DNA from: Streptomyces aureus
GTDB taxonomy: Bacteria; Actinomycetota; Actinomycetes; Streptomycetales; Streptomycetaceae
Assembly: GCF_000725495.1 (NCBI RefSeq)
Contig: NZ_KL647039.1
Span: 210,287 to 274,286 of the forward strand
Direction: 5' to 3'
Length of the DNA stretch: 64,000 nucleotides
Shown: in pieces, positions 29,483 to 38,483 of the stretch
How positions within the stretch are numbered: position 1 is the first letter of the stretch
Layout of the letters: each line of letters starts with the position of its first letter
Notes under the pieces: model-generated
What the model saw: only the letters and a program-made list of their open reading frames with translations
Database searches by the model: none
Told to the model about the DNA's origin: nothing
Program-made: the position numbers and the translations under genes

Positions 29483-30316
29483 TCAGGCCTCCGTTCCGGT
29501 GCTCTCAGCCGGAGCGGCGGCAGCCGGAGCCTCGGCCTTGGGGGCCTCGGCAGCGGGAGCCTGCTGCGGCTTACGACCGCGACCGCCACGCTCGCCACCG
29601 CGGCCACCACGGCCGGCCGGGCGGTCAGCGCCGCCACGGGCCGGGCGGTTGCCGGCGCGGGCAGCGGCGTTCTCGGCGCGAACCTCGGCGATGTTCTTGA
29701 CGTCGCCCTTGTAGATCCAGACCTTCACACCGATACGGCCGAAGGTCGTCTTGGCCTCGAAGAAGCCGTAGTCGACGTTCGCGCGGAGCGTGTGCAGGGG
29801 CACACGGCCCTCGCGGTAGAACTCCGAGCGGGACATCTCGGCGCCGCCGAGACGGCCACCACACTGGATCTTGATGCCCTTGGCGCCGGCCTTCATCGTG
29901 CCCTGCATGCTCTTACGCATGGCGCGACGGAAGGAGACGCGGGAGGACAGCTGCTCGGCAACGGCCTGGGCAACCAGCTGAGCGTCGGTCTCGGGGCTCT
30001 TGACCTCGAGGATGTTCAGCTGGACCTGCTTGCCCGTGAGCTTCTCGAGGTCACCGCGGATGCGGTCGGCCTCGGCGCCACGGCGGCCGATGACGATGCC
30101 GGGACGCGCGGTGTGGATGTCCACCCGCACGCGGTCACGGGTGCGCTCGATCTCAACCTTCGAGATGCCGGCGCGCTCCATGCCGGACGTCATCATCCGA
30201 CGGATGGCGACGTCTTCCTTGACGTAGTCCTTGTACAGCTTGTCGGCGTACCAGCGGGACTTGAAGTCCGTGGTGATGCCGAGCCGGAACCCATGCGGGT
30301 TAACCTTCTGGCCCAT
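29483..30316 (-). CDS. rpsC: 30S ribosomal protein uS3 with long Arg/Gly and Ala/Pro tail
   Basis: Forms part of the mRNA entry channel and helicase site. The KH domain includes [19 protein letters not shown]. At 277 residues it is longer than the ~233 of E. coli because of a C-terminal tail from about residue 215 with RGG-type repeats ([14 protein letters not shown]) and an Ala/Pro/Glu stretch, an actinobacterial feature that may bind RNA. It overlaps rplV by one base. Confidence 0.97.
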   Translation of the reverse strand: MGQKVNPHGFRLGITTDFKSRWYADKLYKDYVKEDVAIRRMMTSGMERAGISKVEIERTRDRVRVDIHTARPGIVIGRRGAEADRIRGDLEKLTGKQVQLNILEVKSPETDAQLVAQAVAEQLSSRVSFRRAMRKSMQGTMKAGAKGIKIQCGGRLGGAEMSRSEFYREGRVPLHTLRANVDYGFFEAKTTFGRIGVKVWIYKGDVKNIAEVRAENAAARAGNRPARGGADRPAGRGGRGGERGGRGRKPQQAPAAEAPKAEAPAAAAPAESTGTEA

Positions 30317-30663
30317 TACCGGGTTCCTTCCTTGCTGCTGACGACCACGGTGATGTGGCTGGTCCGCTTGCGGATCCGGTAGGCACGGCCCTGGGCGCGC
30401 GGACGGAACCGCTTCAGGGTCGGACCCTCGTCGACGTACGCCTCGGAGATGAAGAGGCTGTCGGCGTCGGTGTGGTCGTAGTTGTGCGCGGCGTTGGCGA
30501 TGGCGCTGTCCAGCACCTTGCCAACCGGCACGCTCGCGGCCTGCGGGGCGAAACGCAGGACCGCCTGAGCCTCCGTGGCATCCATGCCACGGATAAGGTC
30601 CACCACTCGGCGGGCCTTCATGGGCGTAACGCGGATGTACCGCGCCTGGGCCCTGGCTTCCAT
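30316..30663 (-). CDS. rplV: 50S ribosomal protein uL22
   Basis: Lines the peptide exit tunnel with L4. It has 115 residues from ATG 30663 ([20 protein letters not shown]), preceded by a GGAAGGACAACC ribosome-binding site. A start eight codons upstream ([12 protein letters not shown]) is possible but less well placed. The tunnel loop [19 protein letters not shown] shows no duplication or deletion of the macrolide-resistance type. Confidence 0.95.
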   Translation of the reverse strand: MEARAQARYIRVTPMKARRVVDLIRGMDATEAQAVLRFAPQAASVPVGKVLDSAIANAAHNYDHTDADSLFISEAYVDEGPTLKRFRPRAQGRAYRIRKRTSHITVVVSSKEGTR

Positions 30664-30706
30664 GGTTGTCCTTCCAGTGTCTGTCATGGTCGATTCCACC
30701 CCGCTA

Positions 30707-30988
30707 CTAGCGGCGCTTCGACTTCCGGTCGTCCTTGACGTGACCCCGGAAGGTGCGCGTCGGCGAGAACTCGCCGAGCTTGTGGCCGACCATCGACTCG
30801 GTGACAAACACCGGGATGTGGGTCTTGCCGTTGTGCACCGCGATCGTGTGGCCGAGCATGGCCGGGATGATCATCGAGCGACGGGACCAGGTCTTGATGA
30901 CGTTCTTGGTACCGGCTTCGTTCTGAGCGTCCACCTTCTTTACGAGGTGGCCGTCAACGAAGGGTCCCTTCTTGAGACTGCGCGGCAT
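30707..30988 (-). CDS. rpsS: 30S ribosomal protein uS19
   Basis: Head protein that pairs with S13 and contacts tRNA. It has 93 residues, [20 protein letters not shown] to [11 protein letters not shown], and lies 12 nt after rplB. Confidence 0.97.
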   Translation of the reverse strand: MPRSLKKGPFVDGHLVKKVDAQNEAGTKNVIKTWSRRSMIIPAMLGHTIAVHNGKTHIPVFVTESMVGHKLGEFSPTRTFRGHVKDDRKSKRR

Positions 30989-31000
30989 CTAAACCCGCTC

Positions 31001-31837
31001 CTAGCGCTTCTTGTTCGTCTTGCGGCGGCGGACGATGTACTTGTTCGAAGCCTTCTTCGGCGAACGAGTACGACCCTCCTTCTGACCCCACGGGGAGACC
31101 GGGTGACGACCACCGGAGGTCTTACCCTCACCACCACCGTGCGGGTGGTCAACCGGGTTCATCGCCACACCGCGGACGGACGGGCGAACGCCCAGCCAGC
31201 GCTTACGGCCGGCCTTACCCCAGTTGATGTTGCTCTGCTCGGCGTTGCCGACCTCGCCGACCGTGGCGCGGCAGCGCTGGTCGACCAGGCGGATCTCACC
31301 GGAGGGCATGCGGAGGTGGGCCATGGTGCCCTCCTTCGCGAGCAGCTGCACCGAGGCACCGGCGGAGCGGGCGAACTTGGCACCGCCACCGGGACGGATC
31401 TCGATCGCGTGGATCGTGGTACCGACCGGGATGTTGCGGAGCGCCAGGTTGTTGCCCGGCTTGATGTCGGCCCCGGGACCGTTCTCGACGCGGTCACCCT
31501 GCGACAGGTTGCGGGGGGCGAGGATGTAGCGCTTCTCGCCGTCCGCGTAGTGCAGCAGCGCGATGCGCGCGGTGCGGTTGGGGTCGTACTCGATGTGCGC
31601 GACCTTCGCCGGCACGCCGTCCTTGTCGTGACGACGGAAGTCGATCACGCGGTAGGCGCGCTTGTGTCCGCCACCCTGGTGGCGAACCGTCACACGACCG
31701 GTGTTGTTACGGCCGCCCTTGCTGTGCAGCGGGCGGACCAGCGACTTCTCCGGCGTGGACCGCGTGACCTCGACGAAGTCGGCGACGCTGGAGCCGCGAC
31801 GGCCCGGCGTAGTCGGCTTGTACTTGCGGATTCCCAT
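31001..31837 (-). CDS. rplB: 50S ribosomal protein uL2
   Basis: Highly conserved protein needed for subunit association and peptidyl transfer. It has 278 residues; the conserved loop [21 protein letters not shown] carries the essential His. It follows rplW by 39 nt. Confidence 0.98.
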   Translation of the reverse strand: MGIRKYKPTTPGRRGSSVADFVEVTRSTPEKSLVRPLHSKGGRNNTGRVTVRHQGGGHKRAYRVIDFRRHDKDGVPAKVAHIEYDPNRTARIALLHYADGEKRYILAPRNLSQGDRVENGPGADIKPGNNLALRNIPVGTTIHAIEIRPGGGAKFARSAGASVQLLAKEGTMAHLRMPSGEIRLVDQRCRATVGEVGNAEQSNINWGKAGRKRWLGVRPSVRGVAMNPVDHPHGGGEGKTSGGRHPVSPWGQKEGRTRSPKKASNKYIVRRRKTNKKR

Positions 31838-31876
31838 TTCTCAGTCCTCGTCCGATATTCGGACCAGGGCGCTCCG

Positions 31877-32293
31877 TTAGGAGGCCTGGCCGAAGATGTC
31901 GATACGGTCGCCCTCGGCGAGGGTCACGATCGCGCGCTTGCTGTCAGCACGCTTGCCGAAGCCCGTCTTGGTGCGCTTGCGCTTGCCCTGACGGTTGATC
32001 GTGTTGACCCCGGTGACCTTGACCGAGAAGACCGCCTGGACGGCCTGCTTGATCTGGGTCTTGTTGGCCCGCGGGTCCACGACGAAGGTGTACTTGCCCT
32101 CGTCGAGAAGCGCGTAGCTCTTCTCCGAGACGACCGGCTTGAGGAGGACGTCACGGGGGTCCGTGAAGCTCTTGCTCAGCGGGGTCTCGACGGTGTTCTT
32201 GCCTTCGGCCTCGTGGCGCTTCGCCTTGGCGACGCGCGCGGCCTTGGCGGCCTTGGCGGCCTTCGAGGCAATGCTCGGGTGACGCGTAGCCAT
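31877..32293 (-). CDS. rplW: 50S ribosomal protein uL23
   Basis: Tunnel-exit protein that docks trigger factor and SRP. At 138 residues it carries a ~40-residue Ala/Lys-rich N-terminal extension ([20 protein letters not shown]) ahead of the core beginning [15 protein letters not shown]. It overlaps rplD by one base. Confidence 0.96.
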   Translation of the reverse strand: MATRHPSIASKAAKAAKAARVAKAKRHEAEGKNTVETPLSKSFTDPRDVLLKPVVSEKSYALLDEGKYTFVVDPRANKTQIKQAVQAVFSVKVTGVNTINRQGKRKRTKTGFGKRADSKRAIVTLAEGDRIDIFGQAS

Positions 32294-32949
32294 CAGGCTT
32301 CGCTCCCTTCGGTGTCAGCGGCCTGGGGGCCAGACACGAAGGACTCGAAAGCGGCCTGGGTGAAGACCACGTCGTCCGAGACGAGAACGTCGTACGTGTT
32401 CAGCTGGCCCGGCTCCAGGATGTGGACCTGGGGCAGGTTGCGCGCGGAGAGCAGCGCGGCCTCGTCGGAGCGCTCGATGACCAGGAGCACGTTCTTGCGC
32501 TCGCTGACCTTGCCGAGGAAGCTCTTCGCGGCCTTGGTGGAGGGGGTCTCGCCCTCGATCACGCCGGTGATGACGTGGATGCGAGCGTTGCGGGCCCGGT
32601 CGGTGAGGGCGTGGCGCAGGGCCGCGGCCTTCATCTTCTTCGGGGTCCGCTGCGAGTAGTCACGCGGGGTGGGGCCGTGAACGACGCCACCGCCGGCGAA
32701 CTGCGGCGCACGGGTCGAACCCTGGCGCGCGCGGCCGGTGCCCTTCTGGCGGTAAGGCTTGCGGCCACCACCACGGACCTCGCCACGACGCTTGACCTTG
32801 TGCGTGCCCTGACGGGCCGCGGCCAGCTGCGCGACGACAACCTGGTGGAGCAGCGGGATGCTGATCTTCTCTACGTCGAAGATCTCGGCCGGGAGCTCAA
32901 CAGTCCCGGCGGTGTCGCCGGAGGGCGACAGAATGTCAATGGTGCTCAT
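32293..32949 (-). CDS. rplD: 50S ribosomal protein uL4
   Basis: Tunnel protein; in E. coli it represses the S10 operon through the leader RNA. It has 218 residues from ATG 32949 ([20 protein letters not shown]). The tunnel loop [20 protein letters not shown] looks wild type. Four bases separate it from rplC; the in-frame region further upstream is rplC in another frame. Confidence 0.97.
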   Translation of the reverse strand: MSTIDILSPSGDTAGTVELPAEIFDVEKISIPLLHQVVVAQLAAARQGTHKVKRRGEVRGGGRKPYRQKGTGRARQGSTRAPQFAGGGVVHGPTPRDYSQRTPKKMKAAALRHALTDRARNARIHVITGVIEGETPSTKAAKSFLGKVSERKNVLLVIERSDEAALLSARNLPQVHILEPGQLNTYDVLVSDDVVFTQAAFESFVSGPQAADTEGSEA

Positions 32950-32953
32950 GTCC

Positions 32954-33598
32954 TCAAGCCCCCTTGGCCGCGGTACGGACCAGGACGAGGCCGCCGTTCG
33001 GACCCGGGATGGCTCCCTTGATGAGGAGCAGGCCCTTCTCCGCGTCAACGGCGTGAACGGTCAGGTTCTGGGTGGTGACCCGCTCGTTGCCCATGCGGCC
33101 CGCCATGCGGACGCCCTTGAACACACGACCCGGGGTGGCACAGCCACCGATGGAGCCGGGGGAGCGGTGCTTGCGCTGGACACCGTGTCCAGCGCCGAGG
33201 CCCTTGAAGTTGTGACGCTTCATGACACCGGCGAAGCCCTTGCCCTTGCTCTTGCCGGTCACGTCCACCTTGATGCCGGCCTCGAACACCTCAGCGGTGA
33301 TCTCCTGGCCGAGGGTGTACTCGCTGGCGTCAGCGGTACGGATCTCGACGAGGTGGCGGCGGGGAGTGACGTCGGCCTTGGCGAAGTGGCCCTTGAGGGG
33401 CTTGTTCACCTTGCGCGGGTCGATCTCGCCGAACGCGATCTGGACGGACTCGTAGCCGTCGACGTCGTTCGTACGGACCTGGGTCACGACGTTCGGGCCG
33501 GCCTTGACGACGGTGACCGGAACAACACGGTTGTTCTCGTCCCACACCTGCGTCATGCCGAGCTTCTCGCCCAGGATGCCCTTGATCTGCTTAGCCAT
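32954..33598 (-). CDS. rplC: 50S ribosomal protein uL3
   Basis: Assembly initiator reaching the peptidyl-transferase centre. It has 214 residues; the loop [26 protein letters not shown] is family-typical (given in part). It follows rpsJ by 17 nt. Confidence 0.97.
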   Translation of the reverse strand: MAKQIKGILGEKLGMTQVWDENNRVVPVTVVKAGPNVVTQVRTNDVDGYESVQIAFGEIDPRKVNKPLKGHFAKADVTPRRHLVEIRTADASEYTLGQEITAEVFEAGIKVDVTGKSKGKGFAGVMKRHNFKGLGAGHGVQRKHRSPGSIGGCATPGRVFKGVRMAGRMGNERVTTQNLTVHAVDAEKGLLLIKGAIPGPNGGLVLVRTAAKGA

Positions 33599-33615
33599 TC
33601 TCAGATCACCGATCC

Positions 33616-33924
33616 CTAGAGCTTGATCTCGATGTCGACACCGGCCGGAAGGTCGAGTCGCATCAGGGAGTCAACGGTCTTGGGCGTGGGGTCGAGGATG
33701 TCGATGAGGCGCTTGTGGGTGCGCATCTCGAAGTGCTCGCGAGAGTCCTTGTACTTGTGCGGCGACTTGATGACGCAGTACACGTTCTTCTCAGTGGGCA
33801 GCGGCACCGGGCCCGCGACCGACGCACCAGTGCGGGTCACCGTCTCGACGATCTTCTTCGCCGAGGAGTCGATGACCTCGTGGTCGTAGGCCTTGAGCCG
33901 GATGCGGATCTTCTGTCCCGCCAT
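33616..33924 (-). CDS. rpsJ: 30S ribosomal protein uS10 (NusE)
   Basis: Small-subunit head protein and, as NusE, a partner of NusB in antitermination. It has 102 residues, [20 protein letters not shown] to [12 protein letters not shown]. First gene of the S10 operon with a ~340-nt upstream leader containing an element also found before rpsL. Confidence 0.98.
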   Translation of the reverse strand: MAGQKIRIRLKAYDHEVIDSSAKKIVETVTRTGASVAGPVPLPTEKNVYCVIKSPHKYKDSREHFEMRTHKRLIDILDPTPKTVDSLMRLDLPAGVDIEIKL

Positions 33925-33988
33925 GGCTACTCAGTAGTCCTTTGTCTCGGTAAAACGCTCTGGTACCCGGGGGTTCGCGTCCTGGTCT

Positions 33989-34013
33989 CCGACCCACGCG
34001 GTCGGGTGTGTCG
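33989..34013 (-). promoter_or_regulatory. Leader hairpin element of the S10 operon, shared with the rpsL leader
   Basis: A 25-nt segment identical to one in the rpsL leader (46453-46477). On the minus strand it starts CGACACACCC and folds as CCGACC-GCGTG-GGTCGG; an alternative ACCC/GGGT pairing is also possible. Its end lies 65 nt upstream of the rpsJ start, within the probable 5' leader. Exact conservation between two separate ribosomal operons suggests a regulatory or mRNA-stability role. Confidence 0.75.
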
Positions 34014-34266
34014 CGCTCCTGCCGCACAGATATCCACAAGGGATTTCCCTACGAGGGACGCGGCCCGCCCGAAAGCAACCGCAGGACCGGGGGCTGAACA
34101 CCCACCGGGCGCCTGGTCTGCACCCCGCTGACACTTCCCGGAAGATTCCCGTACGTCCGCCCCAGCGCTGCCTGACGACAGATGGGGCGACGAGTACTGT
34201 GGGACTCGCTTCCAGTCCTCCCGACGGGAGGCGCGCAGCATCGGCACTCGACCGAGCAACCCCGTT

Positions 34267-34297
34267 AGTCTGCCATACCGGACGCCCCCCTGGCCAA
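34267..34297 (-). promoter_or_regulatory. Candidate S10-operon promoter
   Basis: Minus strand: -35-like TTGGCC (34292-34297), 19-nt spacer, -10-like CAGACT (34267-34272). This places the start ~335 nt upstream of rpsJ. The gap 33925-34470 contains no gene; besides this and the shared leader element it holds small hairpins such as CCTCCC/GGGAGG near 34217-34231. The spacing is long, so confidence is moderate. Confidence 0.42.
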
Positions 34298-34470
34298 TCG
34301 AGCCGAGGATCGTACCCCTAAGGTGACGCAGATCAAACCCGGCTCGACCACAACCGAAACGACCCCGGCATTTTCCGCCGATTGCCCCGTTTCTCCCTGC
34401 CGGACGGCATGCCTCTCCCCTCGCCCCCGCCGGCGGCTACGCCCCACCCGGCATCGGGCTCGGCTCCGGC

Positions 34471-34935
34471 TCAGCCTCGTCGGCGCAGCGTGCTCCAGGC
34501 GTCCTCGATCGTCTCCCCCGACCGCAGCCACCAGCCCTCCAGCTTGTTGCGCACCCCCGAGACGACCTTCCACCACTTGAAGCGCGGGGGCAGCCGCCGG
34601 AACGGTACGAAGGTCAAGGTGTCCTTGACGGCGTACTCGGCGATGCTTCGGGGCCCCTCCGCGCTCAGGGCGGCGTACAGCTCGGGGGTCAACCGGCCGT
34701 TGACACGCGCCGCAGTGCCGGCCGCGGTGCAGGCGAACGCGCGCTGATCGAGATCCGGCAACCGCATGGCCCGGACGATCCGAGGTGACGCCTCCTCCAG
34801 CGGACAGTTGAAGGCCAGCCCGATCACCGCGGTGCCGAGATGCCCCGCCCCGCGCTCGAACGCCGCGTCCACCTCGGCGGGGTCGTCGATACGCAGCAGG
34901 CCCCTGCCGGTTTCCCAGTCGTATCCGGACGTCAT
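34471..34935 (-). CDS. Hypothetical protein, small helical (HEAT-like) type
   Basis: A 154-residue protein (MTSGYDWETGRGLLRIDDPA at the start) with alternating amphipathic helices, for example RAFACTAAGTAARVNGRLTPELYAALS, resembling a single HEAT-like module. It ends in an aromatic/basic segment, RFKWWKVVSGVRNKLEGWW. No signal peptide or catalytic motif is seen. It follows the 34971-35498 gene by 35 nt and is probably co-transcribed with it. Such small proteins in Streptomyces are often immunity proteins or orphans, but nothing here proves that. Confidence 0.65.
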   Translation of the reverse strand: MTSGYDWETGRGLLRIDDPAEVDAAFERGAGHLGTAVIGLAFNCPLEEASPRIVRAMRLPDLDQRAFACTAAGTAARVNGRLTPELYAALSAEGPRSIAEYAVKDTLTFVPFRRLPPRFKWWKVVSGVRNKLEGWWLRSGETIEDAWSTLRRRG

Positions 34936-34970
34936 ACCGATCCTTCAGCGCTCCCACCCGATGTCACGGA

Positions 34971-35498
34971 TCAATCCCACGGATCACGCAGTGGCCTGCG
35001 CTTCCACCACTGCGCGAGTTCCGCCTCGGGACGCTCCTTCGTCGGACGCACCCAGGCGCGCAGCGACCGCTCCGGATCCGGAACGCTCGCGGCCGCGAAG
35101 CGTTCGTCCAACCGCGCCAGCAGCTGCCCCAGCGCGCCCTCCCGGGCCTCCGCGGGCAGCCCGGGCATCAACTGCTCCAGCGAGTCACGGGAGTCGAGGT
35201 CGTTCTCGTAGGCGCTGACGGGATAGAAGTCGTCGCTCGACCGACCGGGCTCCATCCGGCGCACCACACGCTCCCAGGAAGCGAACCGATCGGCGACCGA
35301 GTAGACGGGAGTCGTGATCCTCTCCCGCAGCGCCGGTGCGACCCGGGACCGCTCCACCTCAAGACGCTCCGCGTCGCATCGGGCGACGGCTTCCAGGACC
35401 TCGGCCGGCAATTCCGCCCACACGGTCCTCGTGTCCGGCGCGGCTCGGAACACGCCGTGCTCCAGCACATGCCGGTCCCCCGGCCGATTCCCCGCCAT
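34971..35498 (-). CDS. Hypothetical protein, acidic/helical
   Basis: A 175-residue protein rich in Arg, Glu and Ala with an expected all-helical fold (LPAEVLEAVARCDAERLEVE). It contains a YPVSAYENDLDSRDSLEQLM segment and a C-terminal LAQWWKRRPLRDPWD. I do not recognise a family. The ATG at 35498 is 109 nt from the divergent DUF1963-like gene. With 34471-34935 it forms a two-gene unit that reads toward the S10 promoter region. Confidence 0.62.
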   Translation of the reverse strand: MAGNRPGDRHVLEHGVFRAAPDTRTVWAELPAEVLEAVARCDAERLEVERSRVAPALRERITTPVYSVADRFASWERVVRRMEPGRSSDDFYPVSAYENDLDSRDSLEQLMPGLPAEAREGALGQLLARLDERFAAASVPDPERSLRAWVRPTKERPEAELAQWWKRRPLRDPWD

Positions 35499-35606
35499 GC
35501 CGCGACCCCCGTCACGCCCACCTCGACAACACCCTTACGCGCAAGCGAACTTACAGGGAGCACCTCTGCGGTTCGGCAGCCGCCGTCGGGCCCGTAGCCT
35601 CCCTTC

Positions 35607-36626
35607 ATGGCTCGGACCACGCCCCCACGGCCCCTCGACGTCACCGTCCCGTTTCCCGAACTCGCGGCGCTGGCCCGCAGCGCCGTCCGGCTGCATCCGC
35701 GGCCGGGCGCGCCGACCGCCCGGGACAGTTCGGTCGGCGGTCCCCTGCTGTGGCCCTCAGGTGAGCCGTGGCCCACGTGCCCGGACCACGACGCGCCCAC
35801 GCACCGCGGTGTGGCGCCCGACGACGTACGGCAGCGGCGGCGCATCCTCGACGACGCCTGGACCCGGCCCCGCGCTGAGGGCGCGGACCTGCTCACCCCC
35901 GACGAGCGGGAGATCGTCGACCGCGCGGTCGACGACCGGCCCCTCCCGCAGGACGGACCGGTCCCCCTCATCCCCGTGGTCCAGGTCTACGCCGCCGACG
36001 TCCCCGCGCTGCCCCGCCCCGCCGGCGCCGATCTGCTCCAGGTCCTGTGGTGCCCGTTCGACCACGACGAGGACTACCTCCCCGCGGTGGAACTGCGCTG
36101 GCGCTCCTCCGCCGACGTCACCGACCCGCTCGCCGCACCACCCGGGCCCTCGGTGATCGGCAGCGACACCTACCTGCCCGAGCCCTGCCTGCTCCACCCG
36201 GAGACGGTCACCGAGTACCCGGCCCCCCACGAGCTGCCCGAGGAGCTCGCCGACCGGATCGAGGCCTGGGAGGACGAGCAGAACCCCGACGACGAGGACG
36301 ACGTCGCGACCGTCGACTACCAGTACGACCTCAGCGTCGCCCCCGGCTGCAAACTCGGCGGCCACGCCCCGTGGAGCTTCAGCGACCCGTTCCCCATGGC
36401 CTGCCCCGAGTGCGGCTCGGACGTGCGCCCGCTGCTCACCGTCGACGGCACCGAATGGGACGGCGGCACCGGGAGCTGGCGCCCCCTGGAGGACGCCGGC
36501 TACGACGGCCTCCACTTCCTCGGCCCGGCCTGCTCCACCCGGCTCACCATCGGCCGGAGCTACAACCTGCAGGTCTACGTCTGCGTCGCCTCGTACGACC
36601 ATCCGCACGTGCAGAACATGCAGTGA
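35607..36626 (+). CDS. DUF1963-like protein
   Basis: A 339-residue soluble protein. It carries SSVGGPLLWPSGEPWPTCPDH, then LIPVVQVYAADVPALPRPAG and ADLLQVLWCPFDH, the pattern of DUF1963 (YwqG-like) proteins. Late in the sequence is CKLGGHAPWSFSDPFPMACP followed by ECGSD. The four cysteines around this point could form a metal site. Function unknown. It is a lone plus-strand gene between two minus-strand groups, 16 nt from the convergent gene downstream. Confidence 0.7.
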   Translation: MARTTPPRPLDVTVPFPELAALARSAVRLHPRPGAPTARDSSVGGPLLWPSGEPWPTCPDHDAPTHRGVAPDDVRQRRRILDDAWTRPRAEGADLLTPDEREIVDRAVDDRPLPQDGPVPLIPVVQVYAADVPALPRPAGADLLQVLWCPFDHDEDYLPAVELRWRSSADVTDPLAAPPGPSVIGSDTYLPEPCLLHPETVTEYPAPHELPEELADRIEAWEDEQNPDDEDDVATVDYQYDLSVAPGCKLGGHAPWSFSDPFPMACPECGSDVRPLLTVDGTEWDGGTGSWRPLEDAGYDGLHFLGPACSTRLTIGRSYNLQVYVCVASYDHPHVQNMQ

Positions 36627-36642
36627 CCGGCCCCGGCGGGGT

Positions 36643-37293
36643 TCAGCCCGGCGCCTGCAACCACTCCAGCTCCGCGTCGTACGCCCTGTACCCCGCCTTG
36701 CCCCATTCCGGCGCGCCGGAGTCCGGGCGCAGGACGTCCGGCAGACGGGCCACCCGCCACATGCGGAACACGTTCTCCGGTGTGCTGCGACCGGTCTCGT
36801 CCACCAGCTCGCAGGCGTCGCGGACGACCTCGGCGATCAGGCCCCCACCCTCCTCGGCGTCGACCCTGGCCGCTATGCCGGCGGTCACCAAGGCGTCCAG
36901 CAGGTTCGCCAGTTGGAGGTCCGCGCCCATCCGGCACATCCGACGCACCACCCGCGGGTCCTCCAGGTACGCGAGGTCCTCCGGCGACTCCGGATCCCAG
37001 GTGATCCCCGCCGACCAGAGCAGCAGCCACGGCGCCTCGACGGGGTGCTCGCGCAGGTACCCCAGCTCGTCCGCGACGGCCATGCCCGCGTCGTCGAACC
37101 GGCCGATCGTCCGGACGGCCGCCATGACCCGGGCGACGGCCTCGCCCCTGGGGGCCAGGAAGTCCCCCACCGAGACATCCGCCAGATCCCAGGTACCGGT
37201 GTGGTTCACCGCCCCGATCTCGACGACCCCGCCGAGGGCCGCGAAGACGGTACGTGCGTAGCTCTGCGGGTGGATCTCCGCCCTCTCGGTCAA
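36643..37293 (-). CDS. Hypothetical protein, third gene of the XRE-DUF397 operon
   Basis: A 216-residue soluble protein, mostly helical, with DLADVSVGDFLAPRGEAVARV and a C-terminal PEWGKAGYRAYDAELEWLQAPG. No known family is recognised. If it starts at TTG 37293 its start codon overlaps the DUF397 stop codon (TTGA), which would couple the two. The start is uncertain because no good ribosome-binding site is visible. It may be a functional partner of the DNA-binding protein or just a passenger. Confidence 0.6.
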   Translation of the reverse strand: MTERAEIHPQSYARTVFAALGGVVEIGAVNHTGTWDLADVSVGDFLAPRGEAVARVMAAVRTIGRFDDAGMAVADELGYLREHPVEAPWLLLWSAGITWDPESPEDLAYLEDPRVVRRMCRMGADLQLANLLDALVTAGIAARVDAEEGGGLIAEVVRDACELVDETGRSTPENVFRMWRVARLPDVLRPDSGAPEWGKAGYRAYDAELEWLQAPG

Positions 37294-37499
37294 CGCCGAG
37301 CCGCGAAGCGAATGAACACAACCCAGGCCCCGGGCGCCACCATCAGTTGGGCACCGTCCGGGTCTTTGGAGTCACGGACGTGGATGGTGGCGGGGGTGTG
37401 GGCTACTTCGACGCAGTCACTGGGGTTACTGCTGTCGCTGTAGCTGCTCTTCAACCACTTCAGTTCGGACGCTTCGCCGGCCGAGGTCCCGTGGGTCAT
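37290..37499 (-). CDS. DUF397 domain protein
   Basis: A 69-residue protein with the hallmark LKWLKSSYSDSSNPSDCVEV and the late VRDSKDPDG segment of DUF397. These small proteins sit beside XRE/DUF5753 regulators in Streptomyces (whiJ- and BldB-neighbour-type loci) and are thought to modulate them. It starts by an ATGA overlap with the regulator gene. Confidence 0.93.
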   Translation of the reverse strand: MTHGTSAGEASELKWLKSSYSDSSNPSDCVEVAHTPATIHVRDSKDPDGAQLMVAPGAWVVFIRFAARR

Positions 37500-38344
37500 G
37501 TCTCTCCCAGCACTTGCTCGATGAAGGCCAGCGACTCCCCCGGTGAGAGAGCTTGAGCCCTGATGATGCCGTACCGCAGTTCGAGAATCCGGAGCTGTCT
37601 CGGGTCGGAGACCGGGCGTCCGTTGAACTCGTCGTCGGTACGTCCCACCGCCGTGCCGTCTCCGAACTTCAGCACCTGGATCCGTCCGGCCGCGCCAGGA
37701 TGATCGGCTCGTGCGGTGGGCATCACCTGGAACTCGACCTGCGTCAACTCTGCCATCTCCCGCAGGTGTTCGAGCTGACGGCGATGCACCAAATTCCCGC
37801 CGACGGGTCGGCGCAGGGTCACCTCCTCCTGCACGAAGCTGAGTTCCGGAACGGGTGACCGGCTGAAAATCGTCCGCCTGGCCATACGTGCGGCCACCGC
37901 GCGTTCCAACCCGTCCTGAGACAGAGTGGGCCGCCACGTACCGAACAGCGCCCGCGCATACTCCTCCGTCTGCAACAGCCCATGGATGTTGTGGTTGCTG
38001 TACAGCAGCAGCTCGACCGCCCTCTCCTCCAGCATCTTCAGCTCGCGCACCTTCTTCGGGTACCGGGCCTTTTCCATGTCCTCCTTGAAGGCCCGAAGGC
38101 GCCCCTCGGCGTTCAGGACGTCGTCCGCGCGGTCCAGGAAGTCCGCCCGGGGGATCCGGGCGCCGCGCTCCACCTTGCGGACCAGGTCCTCCCCGTAGCC
38201 GATGGCCCGTCCGAAGTCGACCACCCGCATCCCGGCCGCCTCGCGCCAGAGCCTGATCTGGCGGCCGGTCGCCTCGACGACCGGGGCGACCTCGTCCTCG
38301 GGGCTGACGTCCCACCCCGGCTCGTCCGCGCTCTCGCTGCTCAC
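37496..38344 (-). CDS. XRE-family regulator with DUF5753 sensor domain
   Basis: A 282-residue protein with a helix-turn-helix at about residues 25-80 (RQIRLWREAAGMRVVDFGRA) and a DUF5753 domain over the rest (IHGLLQTEEYARALF and later VEFQVMPTARADHPG). This is the whiJ-type architecture. The GTG at 38344 is chosen since GGAGG lies 9 nt upstream; GTG 38350 is too close to it. Divergent from the RsbW-like ATPase gene, 139 nt away. Likely a developmental or antibiotic-control switch acting with the DUF397 protein; targets unknown. Confidence 0.9.
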   Translation of the reverse strand: MSSESADEPGWDVSPEDEVAPVVEATGRQIRLWREAAGMRVVDFGRAIGYGEDLVRKVERGARIPRADFLDRADDVLNAEGRLRAFKEDMEKARYPKKVRELKMLEERAVELLLYSNHNIHGLLQTEEYARALFGTWRPTLSQDGLERAVAARMARRTIFSRSPVPELSFVQEEVTLRRPVGGNLVHRRQLEHLREMAELTQVEFQVMPTARADHPGAAGRIQVLKFGDGTAVGRTDDEFNGRPVSDPRQLRILELRYGIIRAQALSPGESLAFIEQVLGET

Positions 38345-38483
38345 ACCCACCCACCTCCAACGCCCAGGGTTCCCGGACGACACCCGGGACAGCCGGGACA
38401 GATCGGGACAACGACCGGACAGTCCCGATACGTACCGGCGTCATCGCTGCTCAGAGTAGGCAGCGTCGGACACGCTGAGTGAC

